Part shown: piece after piece, positions 18,398 to 25,808 of the stretch
Numbering within the stretch: position 1 is the first letter of the stretch
Layout of the letters: every line of letters begins with the position of its first letter
Assembly (NCBI RefSeq): GCF_018070075.1
Contig: NZ_JAGPXE010000022.1
Span: forward strand, 1 to 48,218
Length of the DNA: 48,218 bases
Reading direction: 5' to 3'
Source: Saccharopolyspora endophytica
GTDB lineage: Bacteria > Actinomycetota > Actinomycetes > Mycobacteriales > Pseudonocardiaceae
Translations under genes and position numbers: made by a program
The notes under the pieces: model-generated
Seen by the model: only the letters and a program-made list of their open reading frames with translations
The model's database searches: none
Told to the model about the DNA's origin: nothing

Positions 18398-18757
18398 TTA
18401 GCTGCCCGACAGATGGGACCTGACCGGCGACCGTCGACGGCGAGTTACGATCGCCGCCTCATTGACGTTCATGTGCTGCTCGTGCGCAACGCCGAGCTGT
18501 TGCTCACCCGGCGGCGGGGCGACATGTTCGACGGGTGCGCACGCTTCCTCGGGCGCCATCAACACCGCCGTCGACGCTGTCGTCAACCGGTCCCGGGTGG
18601 ACATGGCCGCGAGCGGGTCATCGTCGTCGATTCCGACGTAGGCGTTCCAGTGCACGCCGAGGCGCAGCCACCGATCGGGATCATGCATACAGAACACGGC
18701 CTTCCACAGTTGGAACCCGCCCCAGTGCCGGCGGGGAGTGGAGTGGTGGGATGTCAC
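18398..18757 (-). CDS. Hypothetical protein, probably truncated
   Basis: A 119-aa reading frame starting with GTG, 31 nt after the small gene upstream on the same strand. The first two thirds (HWGGFQLWKAVFCMHDPDRW, then LGVHWNAYVGIDDDDP) look like real protein with strong third-position GC. The last third runs antisense to a Nudix-like fragment and is low-complexity, so the true C-terminus may be lost at a junction near 18540. No family recognised. Confidence 0.4.
   Translation of the reverse strand: MTSHHSTPRRHWGGFQLWKAVFCMHDPDRWLRLGVHWNAYVGIDDDDPLAAMSTRDRLTTASTAVLMAPEEACAPVEHVAPPPGEQQLGVAHEQHMNVNEAAIVTRRRRSPVRSHLSGS
18443..18535 (+). pseudogene. Nudix N-terminal fragment
   Basis: The plus strand reads YDRRLIDVHVLLVRNAELLL followed by TRRRGDMFDG, which matches the first strand and loop of actinobacterial Nudix hydrolases. 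After FDG the frame turns into Arg-rich nonsense and no Nudix box follows, so this looks like a 5' gene fragment cut off near 18535. The surrounding 18134-18442 holds no convincing gene. Confidence 0.4.
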
Positions 18758-18787
18758 GACACCGGGGCGGGAGACAAGGGGAGCGTC

Positions 18788-19024
18788 TTAGGGGCGGCGC
18801 TTGGGGTTGGTGGCCTGTTGCTGCAACCACGCGCTCGCACGGGTCCGTAGATCGTTGTCGTCCCGCCACCCCTCGGGGCTGACTGGGATCTTGGCGACGA
18901 GGTGCCGGTCATGCCACGTCGCACCGAGCTCGGTACCGCGCAGCACGACCATGTGCTCGTCGCCGCGTTGCCAGCGGAACGTGTGTTCGCCAAGCTCGAT
19001 CCACGAGGTGGGCTGTAGCGCCAT
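18788..19024 (-). CDS. Small hypothetical protein
   Basis: A 78-aa protein starting MALQPTSWIELGEHTFRWQR with AGGAGA 5 nt upstream. It has a Trp-rich N-terminal half (two W in the first 20 residues, then GATWHDRH), and no membrane segment. Homologues of this kind accompany mobile-element small-gene runs in actinomycetes, but I cannot give a function. A terminator-like hairpin lies just upstream, so it probably has its own promoter. Confidence 0.5.
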   Translation of the reverse strand: MALQPTSWIELGEHTFRWQRGDEHMVVLRGTELGATWHDRHLVAKIPVSPEGWRDDNDLRTRASAWLQQQATNPKRRP

Positions 19025-19061
19025 GCGGCTCTCCTGATCCTTGAAACTGCGTGGCCGCAAT

Positions 19062-19096
19062 GGGGGCCTGGTGTTCGGGGAAATCACCAGGCCCCC
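19062..19096 (-). terminator. 12-bp stem terminator-like hairpin
   Basis: GGGGGCCTGGTG (19062-19073) pairs perfectly with CACCAGGCCCCC (19085-19096) around an 11-nt loop. It separates the 109-aa membrane protein gene from the 78-aa gene downstream on the minus strand. No clear U-tract follows on either strand. Confidence 0.6.
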
Positions 19097-19227
19097 AAGG
19101 GGTGCCCCGTCGACGAGGTGTGACTGCGCGTCGACGGGACGTCGTGTGGCAGCGGATGAACCACGCGACCGAGCTCCGACACTCGGTGGCGACCGATTCG
19201 GGATGTGTGTCGGAGCGCGGTGAGAAG

Positions 19228-19557
19228 TCAGAGCCGGTACAGGCCGACGGGGTCTCGTCCGAGCGTGTCGAGGCCCGGGGCGCGGTCGCTGGGAGTCGAC
19301 GCCCGGTTGAAGTCGGGCAGATACAGCTGCGTGGTGGTTTCAAGGTCGGCGATTTCGTCCGCCAGGTCCCCCGTGATCGTGGCCCACCGCGGTTCGTGCT
19401 CGGCCTGGTCGACGAGCTGCTGCACGAGTAACGAGCCCTCCGTGCCTCCACCGTGCTTGCCCGGCGACCCGAAGTAGCCGCGCCCCAGCCACGCGCATAT
19501 CGTGATCAGCAGCGACGAACCGAGGACAAAGGCGGAGATCTGGGCGATTTCGATCAT
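19228..19557 (-). CDS. Small membrane protein
   Basis: A 109-aa protein with one N-terminal membrane segment (about residues 6-24: ISAFVLGSSLLITICAWLG) and a soluble acidic tail that includes LADEIADLETTTQ, a possible short coiled coil. The start has CCAGGA almost touching the ATG. It follows a 45-aa gene after 7 nt and so belongs to the same small-gene operon. Function unknown. Confidence 0.5.
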   Translation of the reverse strand: MIEIAQISAFVLGSSLLITICAWLGRGYFGSPGKHGGGTEGSLLVQQLVDQAEHEPRWATITGDLADEIADLETTTQLYLPDFNRASTPSDRAPGLDTLGRDPVGLYRL

Positions 19558-19564
19558 TCCTGGA

Positions 19565-19702
19565 TCACCGCCGGACCGTTCTCGCGATTCTGTGTCCGAG
19601 GTCGGTGCGCGCCAACTGCGCGACGGCGGCCGACCACGACGTGTACGGCGACGCCGACATGCCGCCTGCGCCCGGCGTACGATTTGGCACCTGTTCAGTC
19701 AT
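19565..19702 (-). CDS. Very small protein (45 aa)
   Basis: A 45-residue frame, MTEQVPNRTPGAGGMSASPY then TSWSAAVAQLARTDLGHR..., with GGGAG about 9 nt upstream and its stop 7 nt before the next start. Codon third positions are G/C-rich like the neighbours. No family known. Support is spacing and ribosome-binding site only. Confidence 0.35.
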   Translation of the reverse strand: MTEQVPNRTPGAGGMSASPYTSWSAAVAQLARTDLGHRIARTVRR

Positions 19703-19783
19703 CGGGGTTTACTCCCTACTGGTGGGTCATGGAACCGGCTGGTCGGACTGCGGAGGGCGCAGCGATTGCGGGCGGGGTCGGGG

Positions 19784-20050
19784 TCAGAGAGCGAGGTCCG
19801 CCACGGTCTGGATGGTGTGCTTCTGCGGGCGTGGGTTGACCACTGCCGTGCACTGCGGGCACCTTTTGCCGCTGCCCTGAGACATCACGTAGGCGACTGG
19901 CAATTGCGTGTCGCAGGCGGCCACGTGGCACTCGGCGGGCACGATGACTCCGGGCAGTTCAACCAGGATCTTCGGGATGAAGCCGTCCTCCGCGCTAAAT
20001 GCGTGACTGCGGGCGTCCAGCCCTGACTGGCGCCAGGTGTAATTGTTCAT
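19784..20050 (-). CDS. Small hypothetical protein with Cys pairs
   Basis: An 88-aa protein starting MNNYTWRQSGLDARSHAFSA. CHVAAC and later CPQC give a possible zinc-binding set. The start overlaps the end of the upstream 161-aa gene (ATGA-type overlap), so both belong to one operon. Function unknown. Confidence 0.5.
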   Translation of the reverse strand: MNNYTWRQSGLDARSHAFSAEDGFIPKILVELPGVIVPAECHVAACDTQLPVAYVMSQGSGKRCPQCTAVVNPRPQKHTIQTVADLAL

Positions 20051-20532
20051 GGCAGTGCTTTCTGGTCGTCTTGAGCAGGTCTGGCTTTGAACGGTGGGCA
20101 TGCGTCGCAGGGCTCATAACCTGGTGGCGGCGTGCCGAATAGGAGGAAGCCGATGACGCCACACTCGGTGACTACGACCTCGCGTCCCTCGTAGATCTGC
20201 ATCACCGGGTGCTCGGGTACGCGGTGCCACTCCGACTCGCCGCGCAGGCCGACCGCGTAGATCCTCCTGCTGTCGACGTCATCAGCTGGAACCGCGACCT
20301 GCGTGTCCGGCGCGAGCGTTCTGTGGGGCGAGGTTCGGGCGATGCACAGTTCGCAAGGCAGAGGCCCGACTGCGTCGGGCAGCGGCTCCAGAACGGACTC
20401 GTGTGCAGTGAAGCCGCAGAGCGCCTGGCGCATGCCGCCTGGCTGTAGCGAGTACTCGGGGTCGAAGAAATGGGCGCGCCGGTCGGCCCGTCGATCTGCC
20501 CCGGCGCTGAGTCGCGCAATGATCACACTCAT
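20047..20532 (-). CDS. Hypothetical protein with CxxC pairs
   Basis: A 161-aa protein with CGFTAHE, CELC and CDAC along its length, suggesting two metal sites, and a hydrophobic strand GVIGFLLFGTPPPGYEPC. I chose ATG 20532 because GGAGGG lies 7-8 nt upstream and it overlaps the previous stop (TGATG); the frame is open further up through low-complexity sequence. Member of the small-gene operon. Function unknown. Confidence 0.5.
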   Translation of the reverse strand: MSVIIARLSAGADRRADRRAHFFDPEYSLQPGGMRQALCGFTAHESVLEPLPDAVGPLPCELCIARTSPHRTLAPDTQVAVPADDVDSRRIYAVGLRGESEWHRVPEHPVMQIYEGREVVVTECGVIGFLLFGTPPPGYEPCDACPPFKARPAQDDQKALP

Positions 20533-20804
20533 CAGGCGGCCCTCCTGCCCCCGGTGGGCGCCGTGCCCACGCAACGTCCTTGCACCACCGGGGGCATGGC
20601 CTGCCCACGCCGCTGAAGGGGAGGCGGCGTGGGCAGGGGTCCGTGCGCACGGCCGGGCTGCGTTTCGGGGTATCGCGCCCAGATTTCGCGTGTCGTACGT
20701 CGTGCACGACGACGAGCACGCCACATGCGCACGGACTGAAGGTCTCGAATCAGATAGGCGAACGGGGTCACCGCCGCGAGGGTGAACAGCGCGTAGGTTT
20801 GCAT
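20532..20804 (-). CDS. Small membrane-anchored basic protein
   Basis: A 90-aa frame with an N-terminal hydrophobic segment (ALFTLAAVTPFAYLI) followed by a strongly basic helix (RMWRARRRARRTTREIWARY) and a low-complexity tail. It begins 1 nt after the stop of the upstream gene and ends overlapping the 161-aa start (TGATG). The last third of the frame lies over two strong hairpins, so the tail may serve RNA structure as much as protein. Confidence 0.45.
   Translation of the reverse strand: MQTYALFTLAAVTPFAYLIRDLQSVRMWRARRRARRTTREIWARYPETQPGRAHGPLPTPPPLQRRGQAMPPVVQGRCVGTAPTGGRRAA
20546..20637 (-). promoter_or_regulatory. Two tandem strong hairpins ahead of the 161-aa gene
   Basis: TGCCCCCGGTGG (20546-20557) pairs with CCACCGGGGGCA (20585-20596), and CCTGCCCACGCCGC (20600-20613) pairs with GCGGCGTGGGCAGG (20624-20637). 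Both stems are perfect. They sit inside the 3' end of the 90-aa gene and immediately before the ribosome-binding site of the 161-aa gene, a good position for attenuation or transcript processing. Role inferred. Confidence 0.45.
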
Positions 20805-20805
20805 G

Positions 20806-21042
20806 TCAGCTCGCAGCCCGGGACCTGCGGCAGTTGCGGAGGGTGCGAGCGGTTTCGCATGCGGGGTTCAGCGCTGCGATCAGCTCGACGACCTCGCCGG
20901 GTTCGAAGGCGGCAGTCTTGTCGGGGGGCGCGGGAACGAAGATCTTGCCCGTCGTGTCGACCGCGACCGTTGTGGACATGCTTCGCCCGAAGGCGCCCGT
21001 GCAGGGCACCGCTCCTGTGCGTAGTGCTCGCGTTCTCTTCAT
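20806..21042 (-). CDS. Small hypothetical protein, first of operon
   Basis: A 78-aa protein; ATG 21042 has GGGAG about 10 nt upstream, and a second possible start (MSTTVAVDTTGKIF) lies at 20979. The segment VDTTGKIFVPAPPDKTAAFE suggests a small beta-rich fold; AALNPACETARTLRNC carries two Cys. First gene of the minus-strand small-protein run, divergent from the DUF5753 regulator. Function unknown. Confidence 0.45.
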   Translation of the reverse strand: MKRTRALRTGAVPCTGAFGRSMSTTVAVDTTGKIFVPAPPDKTAAFEPGEVVELIAALNPACETARTLRNCRRSRAAS

Positions 21043-21259
21043 CGTTCGTCGCTCCCGAGCATCCCGACCCACGTGTGAGACCCCCACATCATGAGTAGCA
21101 TGCAGTCCTATGTAAGCGTTCCTGTCACATACTCAACACGCTAGCTATCCTAAAGTTGCATTCCTATTTAAGGAATGCTCCTAATGGGTGATGGATCTAG
21201 GGCCGACGAGATGGCGGATACTGGGCGCATACACGTCCGAGCAGAAGAGGGAACGACGG
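21043..21259. promoter_or_regulatory. AT-richer divergent intergenic region
   Basis: 217 bp between the divergent small-gene operon and the XRE regulator. It is clearly AT-richer than its surroundings around 21090-21180. Two related motifs, TCCTATGTAAGCGTTCCTGT and TTCCTATTTAAGGAATG (the second with GCATTCCT/AGGAATGC symmetry), look like operator or promoter sequence, possibly for the adjacent XRE protein. Confidence 0.4.
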
Positions 21260-22117
21260 ATGGCAACTCCGACAGTGCGCCGCCTCCAGCTGGGCAACGA
21301 GCTGCGTCACGCTCGTCTTGCTGCCGGTCTGGAGCAGGCGGATGCGGCGCAGATCCTGGACTGCGCTGTCACGAAGATCAGTCGCCTTGAGCTCGGCCAG
21401 TCGGGCATCTCGAAGGGTGACCTGGTGTTGCTGCTCAACGAGTACGGCGACACCGACGAGCACAAGCAGTGGATGATCGAGCTTGCTCGGACGCGCAGCG
21501 CACGCGGCCGCTGGGGCGGTTACCGGGCCGTCTTCCCTGAGTGGTTCCGCATGTATGTCGATCTGGAGACGGATGCCAGCGACATCAAGCAGGTTCAGTC
21601 GGAACTCGTGCCCGGGATCTTGCAGACTGAGGCGTACATCCGAGCGCTCACGACGTCATCTCCGCGGGTTGAAGACGGCGATGTGGATGCGAGTGTGCGA
21701 GCTCGGCAAGAGCGTCAGGCGATCTTCACCCGTCCCGATCCTCCGAACGCAGCCTTCATCCTGTCCGAGTCCTGCCTACGCCGGCAGATCAGCACGCGGG
21801 CGGTCATGAAAGACCAGATCCGCTACCTCGAAGACCTGGCCGTGATGGAGAATATTCATCTCCAGGTCATGCCGTTCGACGCCCAGACCTACGCTGGCGC
21901 GATCAGCCACAACTTCACTCTGCTGACGATCTCCTCCTCAGGGGCCACCCCTGACCTCCAGTTCGTCTACGTCGAATCCTTCGACGATGCGCGGTACCTG
22001 GACAGCAAGGACGTCGTGAGCGGCTACGTTAGTTTGTGGAGCAGGCTGCAAGCCGCCGCACTCGGGCCGAAGGAATCGCTCGATCTGCTCGGGTCGGTGG
22101 CGAAGCAGTACGGCTAA
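21260..22117 (+). CDS. XRE-family HTH regulator with DUF5753
   Basis: A 285-aa protein with an N-terminal XRE helix-turn-helix (RHARLAAGLEQADAAQILDC then AVTKISRLE, residues about 13-45) and the DUF5753 domain after it (ELVPGILQTEAYIRAL, then LRRQIS and MENIHLQVMPF). This architecture is very common in actinomycetes, usually with a DUF397 protein as here, and is thought to act in development or as a regulator/antitoxin-like pair. ATG 21260 is preceded by AGAGGGAACG. The gene pair ends at a strong terminator. Confidence 0.85.
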   Translation: MATPTVRRLQLGNELRHARLAAGLEQADAAQILDCAVTKISRLELGQSGISKGDLVLLLNEYGDTDEHKQWMIELARTRSARGRWGGYRAVFPEWFRMYVDLETDASDIKQVQSELVPGILQTEAYIRALTTSSPRVEDGDVDASVRARQERQAIFTRPDPPNAAFILSESCLRRQISTRAVMKDQIRYLEDLAVMENIHLQVMPFDAQTYAGAISHNFTLLTISSSGATPDLQFVYVESFDDARYLDSKDVVSGYVSLWSRLQAAALGPKESLDLLGSVAKQYG

Positions 22118-22140
22118 CCGCAACGAAAGGCCCCAAGCTG

Positions 22141-22350
22141 ATGCAGAACAAGCCCGACTTCGCGGGCGCTCAGTGGTTCAAGAGCAGCCGCAGCGACACG
22201 CAGAACGCCTGCGTCGAGGCCGCGCTGGTCCCCGGCTACGCCGGGGTGCAGGACACCAAGGATCCGGAGCGCAAGGACCGCCTCGTCTTCAACTCGAAGC
22301 AGTGGGCCGCGTTCCTCTCGAACGTCAAGGCTGGCAAGGCCGACATGTGA
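22141..22350 (+). CDS. DUF397 small protein
   Basis: A 69-aa DUF397 protein: QWFKSSRSDTQNACVEAALV matches the family signature (W-KSS-S...CVEVA), followed by VQDTKDPERKDRLVF. It starts 23 nt after the XRE-DUF5753 stop and is its usual partner. The molecular role of DUF397 is not established here. A terminator follows 21 nt after its stop. Confidence 0.85.
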   Translation: MQNKPDFAGAQWFKSSRSDTQNACVEAALVPGYAGVQDTKDPERKDRLVFNSKQWAAFLSNVKAGKADM

Positions 22351-22371
22351 CGTCCGCTGTCGAGAAGAGAA

Positions 22372-22410
22372 GCGCCCGTCCCCGGTATCGCTGCTACCGG
22401 GGGCGGGCGC
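22372..22410 (+). terminator. Strong hairpin after DUF397
   Basis: GCGCCCGTCCCCGGTA is matched by TACCGGGGGCGGGCGC around a short loop (TCGCTGC), followed by CTTCTTGT on the plus strand. It ends the XRE/DUF397 transcription unit. Confidence 0.8.
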
Positions 22411-22588
22411 CTTCTTGTGCAACGGGTGGCCACCCGAGAGGGCAGACTATCCGGGTCCTGCGACGAGTGCGCCGCGACGCTCGCAACCCGGGACTTTTCC
22501 TTGCCGGGTCCGTCCATTGATCGACACTCTCAGCAGCAACTCTCAGCGTCCAACTCGGCGGTGGAGTAGTTGAGCAGGCTGACCAGAG

Positions 22589-23362
22589 TCACAGCAGTCC
22601 AAGCTGTTCGTTGAGGTGAGCGACCGCGTTGTGGTGCGATGGTTTGCGCGGATCCATGATCCATATGTTGTCGGTGAAGGGTTCGAAGCCGAGAGATGAC
22701 CAGGTCCGGCGGACCTGCTGCAGGGCGGGAGTGAAGATTTCGTCGTTCTGTCGTTGGTCGCTGTCGAGGTCGATGGGGAAGGGCTGTACCGCGACCAGCC
22801 GCGGGTCGTCGCAGATCCACCGCAGGATTCGCGAAATGAGAAGTCGTCCGATGCCGCCGAAACCTCTCCAAGCGGGCGCGAGCCGGACGCGGTCGAGGAT
22901 GACGACCTGGTTTCCTCCAGGTTCTAAACTGTTCTCGATCTCAGCCGCAAGTTCGGTGAAGCCGAATCCGTCTCGGTTGCCAGAGAAGAGAGGGAGGAAA
23001 TCGGCCTCGTCCTGCCCGCGGGAGTCGAGGGCATCGAAAACGTCTTCAACCTGCTCCAGGTCGATTGTGATGCCGTTAGCTCGGAGGATAGTGAGCTCCA
23101 GGCCATCGTGATCGGAAATCTTGGTGCTGGACAGGGCGATTCCTGCGGCGTCCTTCCAGGCAAGGACCGGATCAGCTCCGGGCATGTCGTTATCGGGCAG
23201 GGCATGGAGGGTTGCCCTGGCATGCCAGTCCATCGCGCCCGGATCGGTGAGGTCGGCTCCAACGAGATAGCTCGTCCCGTCGACATGGAGCTGCACGTCC
23301 TCGAGTTGTCCAAGCAAGCTGTTACGCGAGTTGTCATGGTCATCCGTTGTCACGGGCCGCAC
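22589..23362 (-). CDS. GNAT-fold acetyltransferase-like protein
   Basis: A 257-aa protein whose middle shows a GNAT-like motif A: VVILDRVRLAPAWRGFGGIG then RLLISRIL (about residues 152-180), with the R-G-x-G-G acetyl-CoA loop. The N-terminal half (LTDPGAMDWHARATLHALPD) is not a typical GNAT extension. The substrate is unknown. The GTG start at 23362 has no good ribosome-binding site, so the mRNA may be leaderless. It lies between a terminator and the CRISPR leader, with about 240 bp of nothing recognisable on its downstream side. Confidence 0.6.
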   Translation of the reverse strand: MRPVTTDDHDNSRNSLLGQLEDVQLHVDGTSYLVGADLTDPGAMDWHARATLHALPDNDMPGADPVLAWKDAAGIALSSTKISDHDGLELTILRANGITIDLEQVEDVFDALDSRGQDEADFLPLFSGNRDGFGFTELAAEIENSLEPGGNQVVILDRVRLAPAWRGFGGIGRLLISRILRWICDDPRLVAVQPFPIDLDSDQRQNDEIFTPALQQVRRTWSSLGFEPFTDNIWIMDPRKPSHHNAVAHLNEQLGLL

Positions 23363-23761
23363 GATAGACGTCGAGGCCGGGGATCATTGCGAGATTGGGG
23401 CGCCGATCCATCGGATTCACTTGTATGGCCGTGGGCAGGGTGGCGGATCGTACAATCGACCCACTGCCTCGTTTCGGCCAACTTTCATCCGGGTGTACAA
23501 CCGCGCGGGCCTTCCAGCATCTGTCGCATGCCTCGTTATCAACGCCTGATCGAGGGAGAAGGTGCCCTGAAGATCTGTCCTCTCCACCAGGGCGACATCC
23601 TGGCGCTCCCCAACCCCACAGGACGCGGCTCCGAGGCCGTCACGGACCATGAGGGCGTCGGAAGTCATCGGGTGGTCAACGAACTGCCGGTCGCCGATCC
23701 GGGACCACCCCGAGATCACGAAAACGTGCAACGACCTTCCTGAAATGCCAGGTCGCGAAGT
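23363..23761 (+). promoter_or_regulatory. CRISPR array 1 leader region
   Basis: 399 bp upstream of the first repeat. The last 26 bp (CTTCCTGAAATGCCAGGTCG then CGAAGT) are nearly repeated before array 2, marking the conserved leader end and showing that both arrays are read left to right. A 71-codon frame (23528-23743) lies inside but is not convincing as a gene. Confidence 0.6.
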
Positions 23762-24952
23762 GTGCTCTCCACGCACGTGGAGGTGGTCCGACGGCGGCTA
23801 CCTGATCGCGGCGGCGGCCGTGGTGCTCTCCACGCACGTGGAGGTGGTCCGACCCAGCGGGTGGGGCCTGCTGGCTTTTGGGTGTGCTCTCCACGCACGT
23901 GGAGGTGGTCCGGCACTGCCGGATCCGGTTCTGGACAAGGTGTCGTGCTCTCCACGCACGTGGAGGTGGTCCGACCCGGTACGGAGGAGTGTCGCTGCCG
24001 TCGTAGTGCTCTCCACGCACGTGGAGGTGGTCCGGTCGAACCGACCGTGATCAGCAGCCTCAAGCAGTGCTCTCCACGCACGTGGAGGTGGTCCGTCGAT
24101 GGCGGCCGGCACGCTTCGGCGGATGTGGTGCTCTCCACGCACGCGTGGAGGTGGTCCGCTCCTCGCCCAGGCGCAGGACCAGGCCGGAACGTGCTCTCCA
24201 CGCACGTGGAGGTGGTCCGATCCTCGCGATGGCCCGCACCGCCCGCTTGCAGTGCTCTCCACGCACGTGGAGGTGGTCCGGGGAAGAACGCCGCGTTGGA
24301 AAAGCCCTGGCGGTGCTCTCCACACACGTGGAGGTGGTCCGTGCGAGCCGACCCAAGAAGCGGAGATCCTGCGGTGCTCTCCACGCACGTGGAGGTGGTC
24401 CGCCACGAGACCACTCGATCACCCGCACCAGGTGGTGCTCTCCACGCACGTGGAGGTGGTCCGAAGTGGCGGTTGCCGATGACCTCGGTGATCCAGTGCT
24501 CTCCACGCACGTGGAGGTGGTCCGGAGGCGAGATCTTCCAGCCCCCATGTACCGCTGTGCTCTCCACGCACGTGGAGGTGGTCCGACCCGCAGGTCTTCG
24601 GGCTCGCCACCGCCTCGGTGCTCTCCACGCACATGGAGGTGGTCCGGAGGTAAAACCATGATGCCGCGCTCCACACGCGTGCTCTCCACGCACGTGGAGG
24701 TGGTCCGCGACAACTCACTGACACGCAGGAACGGTGGACGTGCTCTCCACGCACGTGGAGGTGGCCCGGTCCCGTCCGGCATCTGGGTGTACTCGCCCAC
24801 GTGCTTCTCCACGCACGTGGAGGTGGTCTGAGGTGGCACGCCGTTCGCGTCTGCATGCCGGCGTGCTCTCCATACACGTGGAGGTGGTCCGGGCGAAGCC
24901 ACTGCGGCGGCCGACGCCATGCTGTGTTCTCCACGTAGGTGGAGGTGAACCG
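23762..24952 (+). CRISPR. Type I-E-like CRISPR array 1: 20 repeats, 19 spacers
   Basis: A 29-nt repeat starts GTGCTCTCCACG, contains CTCCACGCACGTGGAG (hairpin) and ends GGAGGTGGTCCG. Repeats start at 23762 and then every 61 bp; spacers are 32 nt, the type I-E layout. Exceptions: repeat 7 (24128) has a 2-nt CG insertion and repeat 18 (24801) a 1-nt T insertion. Single changes occur at repeats 10, 15, 17 and 19. The last repeat (24924, ending in GTGAACCG) is strongly degenerate, marking the old trailer end at the right and the leader at the left. No cas genes are present in the window. Confidence 0.97.
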
Positions 24953-25002
24953 TATTTGGTGGTCATGTAGCCACATGTCGAGTGCGGTCATCGAGGGGGT
25001 TT

Positions 25003-25190
25003 CTGTCCCGTCGTCGCAGCAGTGGAGCGCTGTCAGCTGTTTGGGTAGGTGGTTCTGACTCGCCGAGTGCACACCCGGGACTGTGGAAGATCACACGGCA
25101 ACGAGAGTGGAGTTGCGGTCATTTTCCGCCACCCTCCGACCGCGCCTTCAGGCAGCGCCTTGAGTCGTTGTTGATCTTTGGGAGCAAAGA
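25003..25190. repeat. Repeat R1, copy 1 (downstream of CRISPR array 1)
   Basis: From GGTTTCTGTCCCGTCGTCGC onward this stretch is closely similar to 27854-27999, which follows array 2. Shared blocks include CGCAGCAGTGGAG, GGGTAGGTGGTT, GACTCGCCGAG, GCACACCCGGG and TTGTTGATCTTTGGG. It holds no gene and marks a duplicated trailer segment. Confidence 0.8.
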
Positions 25191-25303
25191 TTTGGGAGGA
25201 TTCTGGGAGGATGGAAGTGCGTTGAAGTGCACTCAACCGCACCTAGGTAACGGGAACGGCATCGCCGCGACCTGCTGGTTCTCGATTCTCGCAGGTCAGG
25301 GAG

Positions 25304-25369
25304 TGGGAGAGCGCTACCTTTTTTTTGACACGGTAGAGGTCACTGGTTCAATCCCAGTATCGCGCACCA
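25304..25369 (+). pseudogene. tRNA-Val(GAC) 3' part with oversized anticodon loop; attachment-site remnant
   Basis: GACACGGTAGAGGTCACTGG, TTCAATCCCAGTATC and GCGCACCA are the anticodon-to-CCA part of an actinobacterial tRNA-Val(GAC). The stem CTACC/GGTAG would normally close a 7-nt loop TTGACAC, but here eight T precede GAC, giving a 13-nt loop. GGGAGAGCGC before it fits the D-arm 3' side, but the acceptor 5' strand (expected GCGCGAT) is not present. The gene is therefore not functional and is best read as an att-site remnant. Confidence 0.75.
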
Positions 25370-25390
25370 ATTCTTGATGCAGGTGAGAAG

Positions 25391-25416
25391 CCCTGTCGGC
25401 GTTGTTGCCGACAGGG
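25391..25416 (+). terminator. Rho-independent terminator after tRNA-Val remnant
   Basis: CCCTGTCGGC (25391-25400), loop GTTGTT, GCCGACAGGG (25407-25416), then CGTTTTGTTGTT. A classic terminator for plus-strand transcription, present identically after copy 2 at 46501. Confidence 0.9.
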
Positions 25417-25539
25417 CGTTTTGTTGTTCGGGAACGGTGTTGACCGCGGTTTGACCGTGGGATGCGCGCACCGGTTGCACGGCTTTTGCGTTCACGGTGC
25501 GGTTTTTCGGTGGTGGGCGGGCCGCTGATCTGGGAAATC

Positions 25540-25710
25540 GTGTCAAGTGGGCTCGGCTTGTTGGCTGGGGCGGGGTGGGGTTTGTGACCGTGAGTTGACC
25601 GGGTGCCGGGGTGGTGCGGGCTCGGTGGAGTGCGGTGAGGGCGGCGTTGTGGTCGTGGGGTAGCGCTGAGTGGCGAGCATCCACGAGGCGTGGAGGCGCT
25701 GTCGCACTCG
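25540..25710 (-). pseudogene. Integrase C-terminal remnant 1
   Basis: The minus strand encodes LPHDHNAALTALHRARTTPA followed by PGQLTVTNPTPP, matching the last residues of the intact integrase at 46664-48013 (LPHTHNTALTALHRTRT...GQLTVTNPTP). The core with the catalytic residues is absent upstream, where unrelated sequence and the AlbA_2 gene follow. It is what remains of an earlier element at this att site. Confidence 0.75.
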
Positions 25711-25808
25711 GCTGAAACCGCTGGAGAACGACGCCGAACGGTTCACCACTGTTGGGGTCGGCGATTTGATTCGCGCCCGAGGTCAACTTGGGGTGGGATA
25801 ATCGGTGT

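Larger units (their letters stand above)
25173..25700. repeat. Repeat R2, copy 1 (tRNA-Val end plus integrase 3' end)
   Basis: Closely similar to 46282-46800. It shares GATCTTTGGGAG, ATTTGGGAGGATT, TTCTCGATTCTCGCAGGTCA, the broken tRNA-Val, a terminator, and then sequence encoding an integrase C-terminus on the minus strand. Together with copy 2 it brackets about 21 kb, as expected for ends of an integrative element or tandem elements. Confidence 0.85.

Noticed and set aside
23528..23743. 71-codon frame in the array 1 leader
   Set aside because: Weak codon bias, no ribosome-binding site and overlap with leader sequence shared with array 2.
23716..24920. Long frames across the CRISPR array on both strands
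   Set aside because: Produced by a 61-bp repeat period free of stops; the repeated peptide pattern is the repeat translated, not protein.
25304..25369. Functional tRNA-Val gene
   Set aside because: No matching acceptor 5' strand and a 13-nt anticodon loop.
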